Source: Sulfuriflexus sp032250955 (lineage in GTDB: Bacteria; Pseudomonadota; Gammaproteobacteria; AKS1). Taken from it: a DNA stretch of 64,000 bases. Positions 52,206 to 60,622 of the stretch are shown piece by piece; positions within the stretch are counted from its first letter, which is position 1; every line of letters begins with the position of its first letter. The notes below the pieces were generated by a model. The model was not told where the DNA came from, made no database searches, and saw only the letters and a program-made list of their open reading frames with translations. A program made the translations under genes and the position numbers. The stretch covers positions 7,043-71,042 of the forward strand of contig NZ_JAVVES010000003.1 in NCBI RefSeq assembly GCF_032250955.1. The letters are read 5' to 3'.

Positions 52206-52754
52206 TTACACTGCGACTTGTAAAAACAGCGGGCTTTTCGCCAATGCGTGCATACTAAATATTCCCCATTCTTCGGTATCCTGCTGATAGGCACCGCTGA
52301 GGTAGCTTTTTATAAAATTATCAACTTCGGGTAACTTGCTCTTTCGTTCTTCATCCTGAAAATGCCTCAACCCCAGAACCTCATCTACCAGCAGTCCGGA
52401 AAATATGCCGCCATGATTCACCACCAGGACACGGCTTTTTACGGTCAATACGGTGGGCTGCTTGGTCAGGTAATCCTGCAAATCCATAATCGGCAGCAGG
52501 TTGCCGCGCACATTGGCAATGCCTCTGACCCAGGTCTTCGTCCCGGGGACGCGTGACATAGCAGGATAGGTCAACAACTCGGTAACCTCGTCCACGGGGG
52601 TCACCATTTTCAGGCCACCGATCCGGAAGCCGATGGCCAGGGAAGTGCTCTTCAACTCTTCCTGTTGCGGCAGACCGGCAGCGTTTTTGATGCTGCGGCG
52701 TTCAATCTCGCGCAGCAGGGCTATCGGATCGATTTTTTTTACCTTGGCATTCAT
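52206..52754 (-). CDS. pilI: CheW-like adaptor PilI
   Basis: Couples PilJ to ChpA. From the ATG at 52754 (MNAKVKKIDPIALLREIERR) the protein has 182 residues, close to Pseudomonas PilI, with a CheW domain (about 38-175; VRGIANVRGNLLPIMDLQDY is the conserved core). An in-frame ATG at 52790 overlaps pilH by 20 bases and has no ribosome site; neither start has a strong one, so the start is uncertain. Confidence 0.88.
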   Translation of the reverse strand: MNAKVKKIDPIALLREIERRSIKNAAGLPQQEELKSTSLAIGFRIGGLKMVTPVDEVTELLTYPAMSRVPGTKTWVRGIANVRGNLLPIMDLQDYLTKQPTVLTVKSRVLVVNHGGIFSGLLVDEVLGLRHFQDEERKSKLPEVDNFIKSYLSGAYQQDTEEWGIFSMHALAKSPLFLQVAV

Positions 52755-52770
52755 CGCTTGATAGTCGTCT

Positions 52771-53136
52771 TTAACCGGCCAGTAAGGCATTAATCTTTTC
52801 GATCAATATTTTCTCGTCTACCGGCTTGGTCAGGTAATCCTTGGCGCCCTGGCGCAAACCCCAGACACGATCCGTTTCCTGATCCTTGGTGGTGACGATA
52901 ATAATCGGGATGTCTTTGGTCTCGTCATCATTCGAAATCTGCCGTGTGGCCTGGAAGCCATTCATACCCGGCATAACAATATCCATCAGAATCATGTCCG
53001 GCTTTTCCGCTTTCGCGGCCTCCACGCCTTTTTCACCGCTTTCCGCCGATGCGGTATCAAAGCCGTGCTTCTCGAGCATGGTTTTCAGAACGTGGATCTC
53101 GGTAGGGGAGTCATCCACTATCAATATGCGTGCCAT
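52771..53136 (-). CDS. pilH: CheY-like response regulator PilH
   Basis: Single-domain receiver of 121 residues that tunes pilus retraction. Acidic pocket LIVDDSPTEIH, phospho-acceptor Asp in MILMDIVMPGMNGF (about 52), Thr in IVTTKDQETD, and Lys in YLTKPVDEK. The MPGMNGFQATRQI and GLRQGAKDYLTKPV phrases are PilH-like. AAGGAG precedes the ATG. It is followed by pilI with a short gap. Confidence 0.93.
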   Translation of the reverse strand: MARILIVDDSPTEIHVLKTMLEKHGFDTASAESGEKGVEAAKAEKPDMILMDIVMPGMNGFQATRQISNDDETKDIPIIIVTTKDQETDRVWGLRQGAKDYLTKPVDEKILIEKINALLAG

Positions 53137-53196
53137 TCGGTTGTTCTCCTTATTTTCATTTCCAGACCATGAACGTTTTCACGACCACGGCAAACA

Positions 53197-53607
53197 TCAT
53201 GCACGGACTTCGATCACATGCCGGGTGATCGCGCCAAGCAGCTCATCTTTGGTAAAGGGTTTGGTCAGATATTGTTCGGAACCCACGATACGGCCCCGCG
53301 CCTTGTCAAACAGGCCATCTTTACTGGAGAGCATGATCACGGGGGTCGATTTAAAATTCTGGTTATTCTTGATAAGCGCGCAGGTCTGGTAACCATCCAG
53401 GCGCGGCATCATGATATCAACGAAAATGATATCCGGGCGATGATCGGCAATCTTGGCCAGGGCCTCGAAGCCATCCGTTGCGGTAATCACATCACAACCG
53501 GCCTTTTTCAACAGGGTTTCTGCGGTGCGCCGGATGGTCTTGCTGTCATCGATGACCATGACATTCAGCCCTGCGTAATCCCCGTTCGTTTTAGTCTCGC
53601 TGGCCAC
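53197..53607 (-). CDS. pilG: CheY-like response regulator PilG
   Basis: Receiver that promotes pilus extension. The best start is the GTG at 53607, 5 bases after GAGGGG; a GTG at 53613 abuts that site and is unlikely. The 136-residue protein has MVIDDSKTIRRTAETLLKKA, phospho-acceptor Asp in IIFVDIMMPRLDGYQTCALI (about 60), LSSKDGLFDKARGRIVGSEQ and YLTKPFTKDELLGAI. It is nearly word-for-word Pseudomonas PilG. First gene of the minus-strand Pil-Chp cluster; 60 bases separate it from pilH. Confidence 0.95.
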   Translation of the reverse strand: MASETKTNGDYAGLNVMVIDDSKTIRRTAETLLKKAGCDVITATDGFEALAKIADHRPDIIFVDIMMPRLDGYQTCALIKNNQNFKSTPVIMLSSKDGLFDKARGRIVGSEQYLTKPFTKDELLGAITRHVIEVRA

Positions 53608-53613
53608 TCTCAC

Positions 53614-53939
53614 CCCTCGTTTTTCTCAAATCCGGATCGTTATTTAGAAACAATAGTTGTTATTTTTAACATTTAACACAAATTGTAGGTAGTTTCTATA
53701 AGCTATTGCAAATAATATGTATTCTTGCCCCTGCCAACCCCTTTCCGGCAGTCCCCCAGGCTCACCCCGCCCCTGGCGTGGGCGACAATCGCCCCCTGAC
53801 AATTGTCCCCCCCCTAATTAAAGACGCTCGCGGGCCAATCGTCCAGTTTGCCGGCCCCGGACTATTCTGCCCATGCCAAGTGCTGCGCAATAAGCTACCA
53901 TGAAGACTTGTTTTCGGATACCGGGATACGGCCAACACC
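53614..53939. promoter_or_regulatory. Divergent promoter region pilG/gshB
   Basis: A 326-base gap between the divergent genes. The pilG side (53636-53720) is strongly A/T-rich and contains AACAATAGTTGTT, a small palindrome, and TTAACATTTAACA; it is the likely promoter of the Pil-Chp cluster. The gshB side is C-rich with a run of C residues near 53806-53813. No ORF, RNA or terminator could be supported. Confidence 0.4.
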
Positions 53940-54902
53940 ATGCCTGAACACAGCAAAACCATCCGCCTCGGCGTTGTTATGGACCCCATCGCCTCTATCA
54001 AGTATGCCAAGGACAGTACGCTGGCCATGCTGCTTGAAATCCAGGCCCGCGGCTGGCAGCTCGAATATATGGAGCTAGAGGACCTGTCCCTGCAGGACGG
54101 GCGCGCCTTCGGGCAAATGCGCCAACTTACTGTGCGCGCGGATGCGAACGACTGGTTTTCGCTCGGTGCGCCGCGCCGGGAGGCACTGGCCGAACTCGAT
54201 GTCATCCTGATGCGAAAAGATCCGCCTTTCGACATGGAATATATCTATAGTACCTACCTGCTGGAAGCGGCCGAGGCCGAAGGCGTCCTGGTCGTCAACC
54301 GGCCGGAGAGCATTCGCAACGCCAACGAGAAGCTGTTTGCCGCCCGCTTCCCTGACTGCATGCCGCCCTCGATGGTCACCCGCCGGGCCAATGAGTTACG
54401 GCGTTTTCTCCAGGAGCACGGCGACATTATCCTCAAGCCCCTCGGCGAAATGGGCGGGGCCTCAATCTTCCGCGTCCGCGACGGCGACCCGAACACCAAC
54501 GTCATTATCGAGACCCTGACCGGCAATGGCGCGCGCTATATCATGGCGCAACGCTTTGTGCCGGAGATCAGCCTTGGCGACAAGCGCATCCTCCTCATCG
54601 ATGGCGAACCGGTGCCCTACGCCCTGGCGCGCATCCCGGCCGCCGGCGAAACCCGTGGCAACCTCGCGGCCGGCGGCCGTGGCGAGGGCGTCGAGCTCAG
54701 TGACCGCGACCGGGAAATCTGTGCCCGGGTCGGCCCGGTGTGCCGCGAACTCGGGCTGATCTTCGTCGGCATTGATGTCATCGGTGATTACCTGACCGAG
54801 ATCAACAGCACCAGCCCGACCTGTATCCGCGAACTCGATGCCCTCTACGGACTCAATATCAGCGCCCAACTGATGGACGTCATTGAAAAAAGGCTGTCAT
54901 GA
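53940..54902 (+). CDS. gshB: Glutathione synthetase
   Basis: ATP-grasp ligase joining gamma-glutamylcysteine and glycine. The 320-residue protein has KTIRLGVVMDPIASIKYAKD at the start, DVILMRKDPPFDMEYIYSTY, NRPESIRNANEKLFA, ILKPLGEMGGASIFRV and VGIDVIGDYLTEINSTSPTC, all standard GshB blocks. It is divergent from pilG, the order also found in Pseudomonas. Its stop overlaps the apbE start (ATGA), so the two are translationally coupled. Confidence 0.96.
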   Translation: MPEHSKTIRLGVVMDPIASIKYAKDSTLAMLLEIQARGWQLEYMELEDLSLQDGRAFGQMRQLTVRADANDWFSLGAPRREALAELDVILMRKDPPFDMEYIYSTYLLEAAEAEGVLVVNRPESIRNANEKLFAARFPDCMPPSMVTRRANELRRFLQEHGDIILKPLGEMGGASIFRVRDGDPNTNVIIETLTGNGARYIMAQRFVPEISLGDKRILLIDGEPVPYALARIPAAGETRGNLAAGGRGEGVELSDRDREICARVGPVCRELGLIFVGIDVIGDYLTEINSTSPTCIRELDALYGLNISAQLMDVIEKRLS

Positions 54903-55966
54903 GCACACTCCCGTACCTGCGCCGCGGCCTGCTGGGCGCGCTGACGATCATCCTGATAAGCATTAGCCTGTCGGGCTGTGAGCGTTCGCAACCGGCAACC
55001 AAATTCAACGAAACGGTCTATACCTTCGGCACCCTCGTCGAGGTCACCCTGGTCGGGGTGGAGGCGGCGCACGCCCGCGCCGCCTATAACGCCATCCTCG
55101 ATGACTTTGACTATATGCATGCCACCTGGCATGCCTGGCAACCCAGCGCCCTCGCCCGCATCAACGGCCTGCTAAAGACCGGCGCGTCCTTTTCACTCGC
55201 GCCCTCGGTGCTGCCCCTGATCACCTCGTCGCAGACCCTGTCGACACAAAGCGAAGGCCTGTTTAATCCGGCCATCGGCCAGCTCATCAACCTGTGGGGG
55301 TTTCACAGCGATCAGCGCGATGACCAACAGCCTCCGCCCGCGCCGGCCGAGATAGCGGCCTTGCTGGAGAGTGCACCGGGCATGGATGATATTGTCATTG
55401 AAGGCCTCAACATGCGCGGCACCAACGCCACACTGCAGCTCGACTTTGGCGGCTTCGCCAAGGGCTATGCCGTCGATGTCGCCATCAACCACCTGCGCGA
55501 ACTCGGCATCGAAAATGCCATTGTCAACGCCGGCGGCGACCTGCGCGCCATTGGCCGCCATGCCGACCGGCCCTGGCGCGTGGGGATCCGCCAGCCGCGC
55601 GGTGAGGGGGTGTTCGCCTCACTGGAAATTGAAGGCGACGAGAGCGTTTTCACCTCCGGCGACTATGAACGCTTCTTTGAATATGACGGCCAGCGCTATC
55701 ACCACATCATTGACCCGCGCACAGGTTACCCGGCCAGTCAAACCCGCTCGGTCACGGTCATCCATGCTGACGGGGCCACGGCCGACGCCGCCGCTACCGC
55801 CCTGTTTGTCGCCGGCCCGCAAGACTGGCATCGCATCGCCAAACAGATGGGCATCAAGTATGTCATGCTGATCGACAAGCAGGGCCGGGTCCACATGAAC
55901 CCGGCGATGGCCCGGCGGATCAAGCTAACTAACCAGCCTGAGATCCTCCTCAGCGCGACGCTGTAA
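54899..55966 (+). CDS. apbE: FAD:protein FMN transferase ApbE
   Basis: Periplasmic flavin transferase that attaches FMN covalently to target proteins such as Rnf/Nqr subunits. The 355-residue protein is a lipoprotein (ALTIILISISLSGCE; lipobox LSGC) with the ApbE fold: FGTLVEVTLVG, DFGGFAKGYAVD (about 183-194), NAGGDLRAIG, and HIIDPRTGYPA (about 265). The Thr/Asp Mg-FAD site (TADAAATALFVAG) is present. It overlaps gshB by four bases and is followed by a NusG-II gene and a Gx transporter, a common ApbE context. Confidence 0.94.
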   Translation: MSTLPYLRRGLLGALTIILISISLSGCERSQPATKFNETVYTFGTLVEVTLVGVEAAHARAAYNAILDDFDYMHATWHAWQPSALARINGLLKTGASFSLAPSVLPLITSSQTLSTQSEGLFNPAIGQLINLWGFHSDQRDDQQPPPAPAEIAALLESAPGMDDIVIEGLNMRGTNATLQLDFGGFAKGYAVDVAINHLRELGIENAIVNAGGDLRAIGRHADRPWRVGIRQPRGEGVFASLEIEGDESVFTSGDYERFFEYDGQRYHHIIDPRTGYPASQTRSVTVIHADGATADAAATALFVAGPQDWHRIAKQMGIKYVMLIDKQGRVHMNPAMARRIKLTNQPEILLSATL

Positions 55967-55993
55967 TTGCCGCCCGTGGCCGCGACTACACGC

Positions 55994-56353
55994 ATGCTGA
56001 CCCTTGCCGATGGTATCTTGATCATCAGCGCCGGCCTGTTGCTCGGCTTCCTGTACAGCGGCACCTTTTCAACCCGCCCGGCGCAGACCGCGATCATTAC
56101 CGATCACCTCGGCCAGCATCAGCATATCGATATGCGGCGCGACCAGGTCATTACCCTGCAGGGCGCCATCGGCGACAGCACGCTACAGGTCACCGGCGGC
56201 CGTTTGCGGTTTACCGACTCCCCCTGTCGTAACAAGCTGTGTATCCAGAACGGCTGGATCGAGCATGGCGGGGCCGCCGTCGCCTGTCTGCCCAATCGCT
56301 TAAGTGTGCAGCTGGCGCGCAATGACAATGACTTTGATGCCATCAACTTCTAG
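55994..56353 (+). CDS. NusG domain II-containing protein
   Basis: A 119-residue protein anchored by one N-terminal helix (LADGILIISAGLLLGFLYSG). The following domain carries SPCRNKLCIQNGWIEHGG and VACLPNRLSVQL, with three conserved cysteines, the signature of the exported NusG_II family that sits beside apbE. The precise function is unknown; involvement in flavinylated extracytoplasmic electron transfer is inferred from the neighbourhood. The start is uncertain between this ATG and a TTG at 55967 right after the apbE stop. Confidence 0.82.
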   Translation: MLTLADGILIISAGLLLGFLYSGTFSTRPAQTAIITDHLGQHQHIDMRRDQVITLQGAIGDSTLQVTGGRLRFTDSPCRNKLCIQNGWIEHGGAAVACLPNRLSVQLARNDNDFDAINF

Positions 56354-56354
56354 C

Positions 56355-56888
56355 ATGACCGCCTCTCCCGGCCTTAGCCTGCAAGCCAACCGCGATGACC
56401 TGCGTATCGCCGGTTTCGCTGCCCTGGCCATCGTTATCCACCTGGCGGAAAGCGCCCTGCCGACGCCCCTGCCCGGCTTCAAACCCGGGTTCGCGAACAT
56501 CATCAGCCTCTACGTCTTGCTGGCCTATGGCTGGCGCATGGCCGCCTGGGTCAGTCTCTTGCGCGTGCTCGGCGGCAGCCTGTTACTGGGGACCTTCCTC
56601 TCGCCGACCTTCATGCTCAGTCTCAGCGGGGCCTTGGCCAGCCTGGCTGTGCTTGCGGTCAGCATCCACCTGCCCGGCCGCCCCTTCGGCCCGGTAGGGC
56701 ACAGTTGCCTGGCGGCGCTGGCGCACATGAGTGGCCAGTTTTTTGCTGCCTATAGCCTGTTTATGCCCCACCCGGCGTTATTGTTGCTATTGCCGGTTTT
56801 GCTTACTGCGGCCCTTTTGTCTGGCATTGTTGGCGGTATAATCACGCACAAGGTAATGCAACAGATGCAAGAAATGCGATCCACATGA
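56355..56888 (+). CDS. Gx transporter family membrane protein
   Basis: A 177-residue inner-membrane protein with four to five helices (FAALAIVIHLAESALPTPLP; KPGFANIISLYVLLAYGWRM; SLSGALASLAVLAVSIHLPG; LLLLLPVLLTAALLSGIVGG). The GFKPGFANIISL motif identifies PF07456, often mis-annotated as heptaprenyl diphosphate synthase component I, now grouped as Gx (flavin/quinone-linked) transporters adjoining ApbE and NusG-II genes. The substrate is unknown. ATG is 1 base after the NusG-II stop, and its stop overlaps tonB (ATGA). Confidence 0.82.
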   Translation: MTASPGLSLQANRDDLRIAGFAALAIVIHLAESALPTPLPGFKPGFANIISLYVLLAYGWRMAAWVSLLRVLGGSLLLGTFLSPTFMLSLSGALASLAVLAVSIHLPGRPFGPVGHSCLAALAHMSGQFFAAYSLFMPHPALLLLLPVLLTAALLSGIVGGIITHKVMQQMQEMRST

Positions 56889-57781
56889 CTCACACCGCCC
56901 CGCTGCCAACACCGACGATCACCGCCTTTGACCGCTTCGGCCTGACGCTTTTCTTTGCGGTAGTCATCCATGCCCTGATCATTCTCGGCATCACCTTCAG
57001 TAGCGAGTCGCTGAACAAACCCGAGCACATACAGACGATGGAAATCACGCTGGTGCAGTCCAGAAGTGAAAAACCGGTAGAGGACGCGCAGTTCCTCGCC
57101 CAGGCCAACCAGCAGGGCAGTGGCAACACCCCCGACATCGAAAAGCCCGTGGCGCCGCGCCGGCAGGAAGTCGCCACCCCGCACAAGAATACCGGTACCG
57201 CCCCAGAGAGCAGTCCGGCGGTCACGCCCCGCGAGCAAACCCCGCAGACACAACAACAGGCCGTGATGACGGCCGACGCAGCCACTAAACCGGTACCGGA
57301 CAGGCCGCAATCGGCGTCACAACAGAACAAGACCCCGAGCGCGAGCCAGATGATCAGCCACGCCCTACAGATCGCCAGCGCCAGCGCCGAATACGAACAG
57401 CAAAAACTCGCCAACAAGAAACAGAAACGCAGCAAGTTCATCACCGCCAGCACCACCGAATACAACTACGCCGCCTACCAGGACGCCTGGCGGCTCAAGG
57501 TCGAGCGCATCGGCCGCATCAACTACCCGGAGGAGGCCACGCGCCGCCGCCTGACCGGCAAGCTCATACTAACCGTGGTGCTACGCGCGGACGGCAGCAT
57601 CCAGGACATCAGCCTCGTCCAATCCTCCGGCAACCGCATACTCGATGATGCCGCGCAGCAAATTGTGCGCCTCGCCGCCCCCTACGCGCCGTTCCCGGAT
57701 AATATCCGCGCCGAAACCGACCTCTTGCACATCACCCGCACCTGGATCTTCCAGAGTGGCAACCGCCTGACCTCGCGCTAG
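56885..57781 (+). CDS. tonB: Energy transducer TonB
   Basis: Transmits proton-motive force to outer-membrane receptors. The 298-residue protein has an N-terminal signal-anchor helix (LTLFFAVVIHALIILGITFS, about 19-38), a long Pro/Gln/Thr-rich periplasmic spacer (about 60-160), and a C-terminal TonB domain (about 205-298; LTGKLILTVVLRADGSIQDI and ILDDAAQQIVRLAAPYAPFP). No exbB or exbD is adjacent, as for Pseudomonas tonB3, which also lies beside yqgE and the pilGHIJK cluster. That synteny hints at a link to twitching or pilus function. Confidence 0.9.
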   Translation: MTHTAPLPTPTITAFDRFGLTLFFAVVIHALIILGITFSSESLNKPEHIQTMEITLVQSRSEKPVEDAQFLAQANQQGSGNTPDIEKPVAPRRQEVATPHKNTGTAPESSPAVTPREQTPQTQQQAVMTADAATKPVPDRPQSASQQNKTPSASQMISHALQIASASAEYEQQKLANKKQKRSKFITASTTEYNYAAYQDAWRLKVERIGRINYPEEATRRRLTGKLILTVVLRADGSIQDISLVQSSGNRILDDAAQQIVRLAAPYAPFPDNIRAETDLLHITRTWIFQSGNRLTSR

Positions 57782-57819
57782 GAAAATAAACACCAGGAAA
57801 TGTGAACCTCACCAGCCCA

Positions 57820-58000
57820 ACGCAGAGACGCGAAGTCGCAGAGGACGCCAAGGGTTTTAGTTAATGTATCTCCGCGACCTTTGCGACTTCGCGCACTTTG
57901 CGTTCCCAGCCGGGAACACAAAAATTCCACCCCTGGCAAACGCTCATCATCCCAGGATGTTGATTTTAATCACTGGATTCCGGCCTCCGCCAGAATGACG
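57820..58000. repeat. Dispersed intergenic palindromic repeats between tonB and yqgE
   Basis: The 320-base gap carries CGCAGAGACGCGAAGTCGCAG (about 57821) with an inverted partner CTGCG-type arm at 57870-57905 (GACTTCGCGCACTTTGCG), and a second element CTGGATTCCGGCCTCCGCC near 57973 that resembles common short intergenic repeats of proteobacteria. Bases 57837-57853 are the exact reverse complement of 32697-32713. No ORF with gene character is present. Confidence 0.68.
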
Positions 58001-58101
58001 AGGCTGTGGCGTTCAGGATTTTCTCCCGGCTTTCGCTATCGATACGACCTCAGGGGTTTCTGCATCTTGCCAGCCGCGGGCGAGTGCCGGATACTTGCGG
58101 T

Positions 58102-58665
58102 ATGACTGATACGTCCTATCTGAACAACCACTTTCTCATCGCCATGCCGGCGCTGGAAGACCCGAACTTTTTTCACAGCGTCACCTACATCTGCGAGCAT
58201 AACGAGCAGGGGGCGATGGGCATCATCATCAACCAGCCACTCGATATCGAGCTGGGTGAGGTTCTCGCGCATATGGAAATGCAAAACTCGGATACGGCGA
58301 CCGGCCACCAGCCTGTGTATCTCGGCGGCCCGGTGCAGACCGAGCGCGGTTTTGTCCTGCACCATCCGCTCGGTCAGTGGGACTCCATGCTCGCCGTTAC
58401 CGACCAGGTCGGCGTCACGACCTCGCGCGACATCCTGCAGGCGATGCATGATGGCAACGGCCCCCAACATGCCCTGGTTGCACTCGGTTATGCCGGCTGG
58501 GCAGCCGGCCAGCTGGAACAGGAACTGGCCGACAATGCCTGGCTGACCTGTCCGGCTGACACCGCCATTATCTTTGATACCCCGATCGAGAACCGCTGGA
58601 CAGCGGCAGCCGCTTCGCTGGGCATCGACCTGGGTCAGCTTTCCGGCGAGATCGGGCACGCTTGA
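58102..58665 (+). CDS. yqgE: YqgE/AlgH family protein
   Basis: A 187-residue cytoplasmic protein of the UPF0301/AlgH family. The start at 58102 (MTDTSYLNNHFLIAMPALED) is the family start; an upstream in-frame extension lies in the repeat region. Landmarks: NFFHSVTYICEHNEQGAMGI, GGPVQTERGFVLH, GYAGWAAGQLEQELADNAWL. The biochemical role is unknown; in Pseudomonas AlgH influences alginate. Next to ruvX as usual, with a TGATG overlap. Confidence 0.93.
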   Translation: MTDTSYLNNHFLIAMPALEDPNFFHSVTYICEHNEQGAMGIIINQPLDIELGEVLAHMEMQNSDTATGHQPVYLGGPVQTERGFVLHHPLGQWDSMLAVTDQVGVTTSRDILQAMHDGNGPQHALVALGYAGWAAGQLEQELADNAWLTCPADTAIIFDTPIENRWTAAAASLGIDLGQLSGEIGHA

Positions 58666-59072
58666 TGCCACAGACCCTGCTCGGCTTTGACTACGGTCGG
58701 CTGCGAACCGGCGTCGCGGTCGGCCAGACCCTGACCGGCACCGCCACCGCCCTGGTCACCTTGCAGTCACGTCATCACAAGCCTGACTGGGACGGCATCG
58801 ACAGGCTCATCCGCGAATGGCAGCCCGATGGCCTCGTCGTCGGTATCCCCGTGCACATGGATGGCACCGAACAGGAAATGACCAAAACCGCACGTAAATT
58901 CGGCGGCCAGCTCAAAGCACGCTACAATCTGCCTGTTTACGAGGCCGATGAGCGCCTCAGCTCCGCCGAGGCCGAACAGAACCTCGGTGGCGGTCAGGAC
59001 AAGGCTGCTATCGATCGCGAGGCCGCACGCCTGATCCTGCAGGCCTGGTTAAATGAACAGGGGATGGAATGA
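58665..59072 (+). CDS. ruvX: Holliday-junction resolvase-like RuvX/YqgF
   Basis: RNase-H-fold nuclease for pre-16S rRNA 5' end maturation. The 135-residue protein has LLGFDYGRLRTGVAVGQTLT with catalytic Asp, IDRLIREWQPDGLVVGIPVH, YEADERLSSAEAE and DREAARLILQAWL. It begins with ATG overlapping the yqgE stop (TGATG) and its own stop overlaps pyrR (ATGA), so yqgE-ruvX-pyrR is a coupled operon. Confidence 0.94.
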   Translation: MPQTLLGFDYGRLRTGVAVGQTLTGTATALVTLQSRHHKPDWDGIDRLIREWQPDGLVVGIPVHMDGTEQEMTKTARKFGGQLKARYNLPVYEADERLSSAEAEQNLGGGQDKAAIDREAARLILQAWLNEQGME

Positions 59073-59578
59073 GAACCGTTGACGAAGATGTAGAACAGCA
59101 TATCCACGCGATGGGCGAGGCCCTGCAGGCCCAGCTCGCCGAGGCCGATATCAGCGACCCTGTTATGGTCGGGATACACACCGGTGGCGTCTGGGTCGCC
59201 GAGCGCCTGCACCAGCAGCTCGGCATCAAGGAGGCCCTCGGCACGCTCGACATCTCGTTTTACCGCGATGATTTCACGCGCGTGGGCATGAACCCGCAGG
59301 TCAAACCCTCCGCGTTACCCTTTTCCATCGAGAACCGTCACCTGATCCTGGTCGATGACGTCCTGCATACCGGCCGCACCATCCGCGCGGCCATGAATGA
59401 ACTGTTCGACTATGGCCGCCCGGCCTCGATCTGGCTGGCCGTGCTGGTCGAGCGCGATGGCCGTGAGTTACCGATTGCCGCCGATGTTGCCGCGCTCAAC
59501 ATCCACCTGGCCAGGGGCGAACAGATCAAACTAAACGGCCCCGAACCGCTGAGCCTGATAATTTTTGAGGCAAAGTAG
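59069..59578 (+). CDS. pyrR: Bifunctional pyr operon regulator/uracil phosphoribosyltransferase PyrR
   Basis: A 169-residue PRTase-fold protein. The PRPP-binding motif is LILVDDVLHTGRTIRAAM (about 92-109), and HTGGVWVAERLHQQLG is the conserved start of the fold. In Gram-positives PyrR binds pyr mRNA; in Pseudomonas it acts with different regulation. No PyrR-binding anti-antiterminator loop is obvious before pyrB here. It overlaps ruvX by four bases and is 27 bases before pyrB. Confidence 0.93.
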   Translation: MRTVDEDVEQHIHAMGEALQAQLAEADISDPVMVGIHTGGVWVAERLHQQLGIKEALGTLDISFYRDDFTRVGMNPQVKPSALPFSIENRHLILVDDVLHTGRTIRAAMNELFDYGRPASIWLAVLVERDGRELPIAADVAALNIHLARGEQIKLNGPEPLSLIIFEAK

Positions 59579-59605
59579 AAAAAAATCTGCAATAATGCCG
59601 ACTTA

Positions 59606-60622
59606 ATGACAACGCGTAGCGCTAACTCGTCCACTGCCCCGATCAAACGGCCGCGAACGATCCAGATCGACAGCAACGGCCGACTCCGTCATTTCATTGC
59701 TATCGAAGGTCTATCCAAGAGTATCCTCACCGAAATCCTCGATACTGCCGAGTCATTCGTCAGTGTCACCGCCCAGAATGTAAAGAAGGTCCCGCTGCTG
59801 CGTGGCCGCACCATATGCAACCTGTTTTTCGAACCGAGCACGCGCACCCGCACCACCTTCGAGCTCGCCGCCAAGCGCCTTTCGGCCGACGTCCTCAACA
59901 TCAACATCAGCGCCTCCAGCTCGAGCAAGGGCGAGACCCTGCTCGACATGCTGCGCAACCTCGAGGCCATGCACACCGATATGTTCGTCGTCCGCCATTC
60001 GAGCAGCGGCGCGGCGCAGTTTATCGCCAGCAAGGTCGCCCCGCACATCAGCGTCATCAACGCCGGCGACGGTAGCCACGAGCACCCCACCCAGGCCATG
60101 CTCGACATGTTCACCATCCGCCAGCACAAGCCGGATTTCTCGAGTCTTCGCGTGGCCATCGTCGGCGACCTCATGCACTCGCGTGTCGCCCGCTCCCAGA
60201 TCCATGCCCTGAACACCCTCGGCGTCGGCGAACTGCGCGTGGTCGCGCCGCGCACCCTGATCCCGGTCGGCATGGAAAGACTCGGCGTGCAGATTTACCA
60301 GAACCTCGAGCAGGGCATCCGGGATGTCGATGTCATCATCATGCTGCGCCTGCAAAACGAACGCATGCACGGCGCCTTCATCCCCAGCGAACAGGAATAC
60401 TTCCAGCTCTACGGCCTGACCGAAAAACGCATCGCACTGGCCAAACCCGATGTGCTGGTCATGCACCCCGGCCCCATCAACCGCGGCGTGGAAATGGACT
60501 CGGCGGTGGCCGATGGCGAGCACTCGGTGATCCTGCAACAGGTGAGCAACGGCATCGCCGTGCGCATGGCCGCGATGTCGATGACCATGCGCAGCCGCGC
60601 CGACGCGGAGGGCGAGGCATGA
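59606..60622 (+). CDS. pyrB: Aspartate carbamoyltransferase catalytic subunit
   Basis: Condenses carbamoyl phosphate with aspartate in pyrimidine synthesis. The 338-residue protein has an N-terminal extension of about 20 residues before GRLRHFIAIEGLSKSILTEI, as in Pseudomonas-type (class A) ATCases. The carbamoyl-phosphate motif is FFEPSTRTRTTFELAAKRL (about 72-90), and HPGPINRGVEM is present near the end. Overlaps pyrX (ATGA, 60619-60622). In class A enzymes PyrB forms a dodecamer with the PyrC-like partner, which matches the gene pair here. Confidence 0.96.
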   Translation: MTTRSANSSTAPIKRPRTIQIDSNGRLRHFIAIEGLSKSILTEILDTAESFVSVTAQNVKKVPLLRGRTICNLFFEPSTRTRTTFELAAKRLSADVLNINISASSSSKGETLLDMLRNLEAMHTDMFVVRHSSSGAAQFIASKVAPHISVINAGDGSHEHPTQAMLDMFTIRQHKPDFSSLRVAIVGDLMHSRVARSQIHALNTLGVGELRVVAPRTLIPVGMERLGVQIYQNLEQGIRDVDVIIMLRLQNERMHGAFIPSEQEYFQLYGLTEKRIALAKPDVLVMHPGPINRGVEMDSAVADGEHSVILQQVSNGIAVRMAAMSMTMRSRADAEGEA

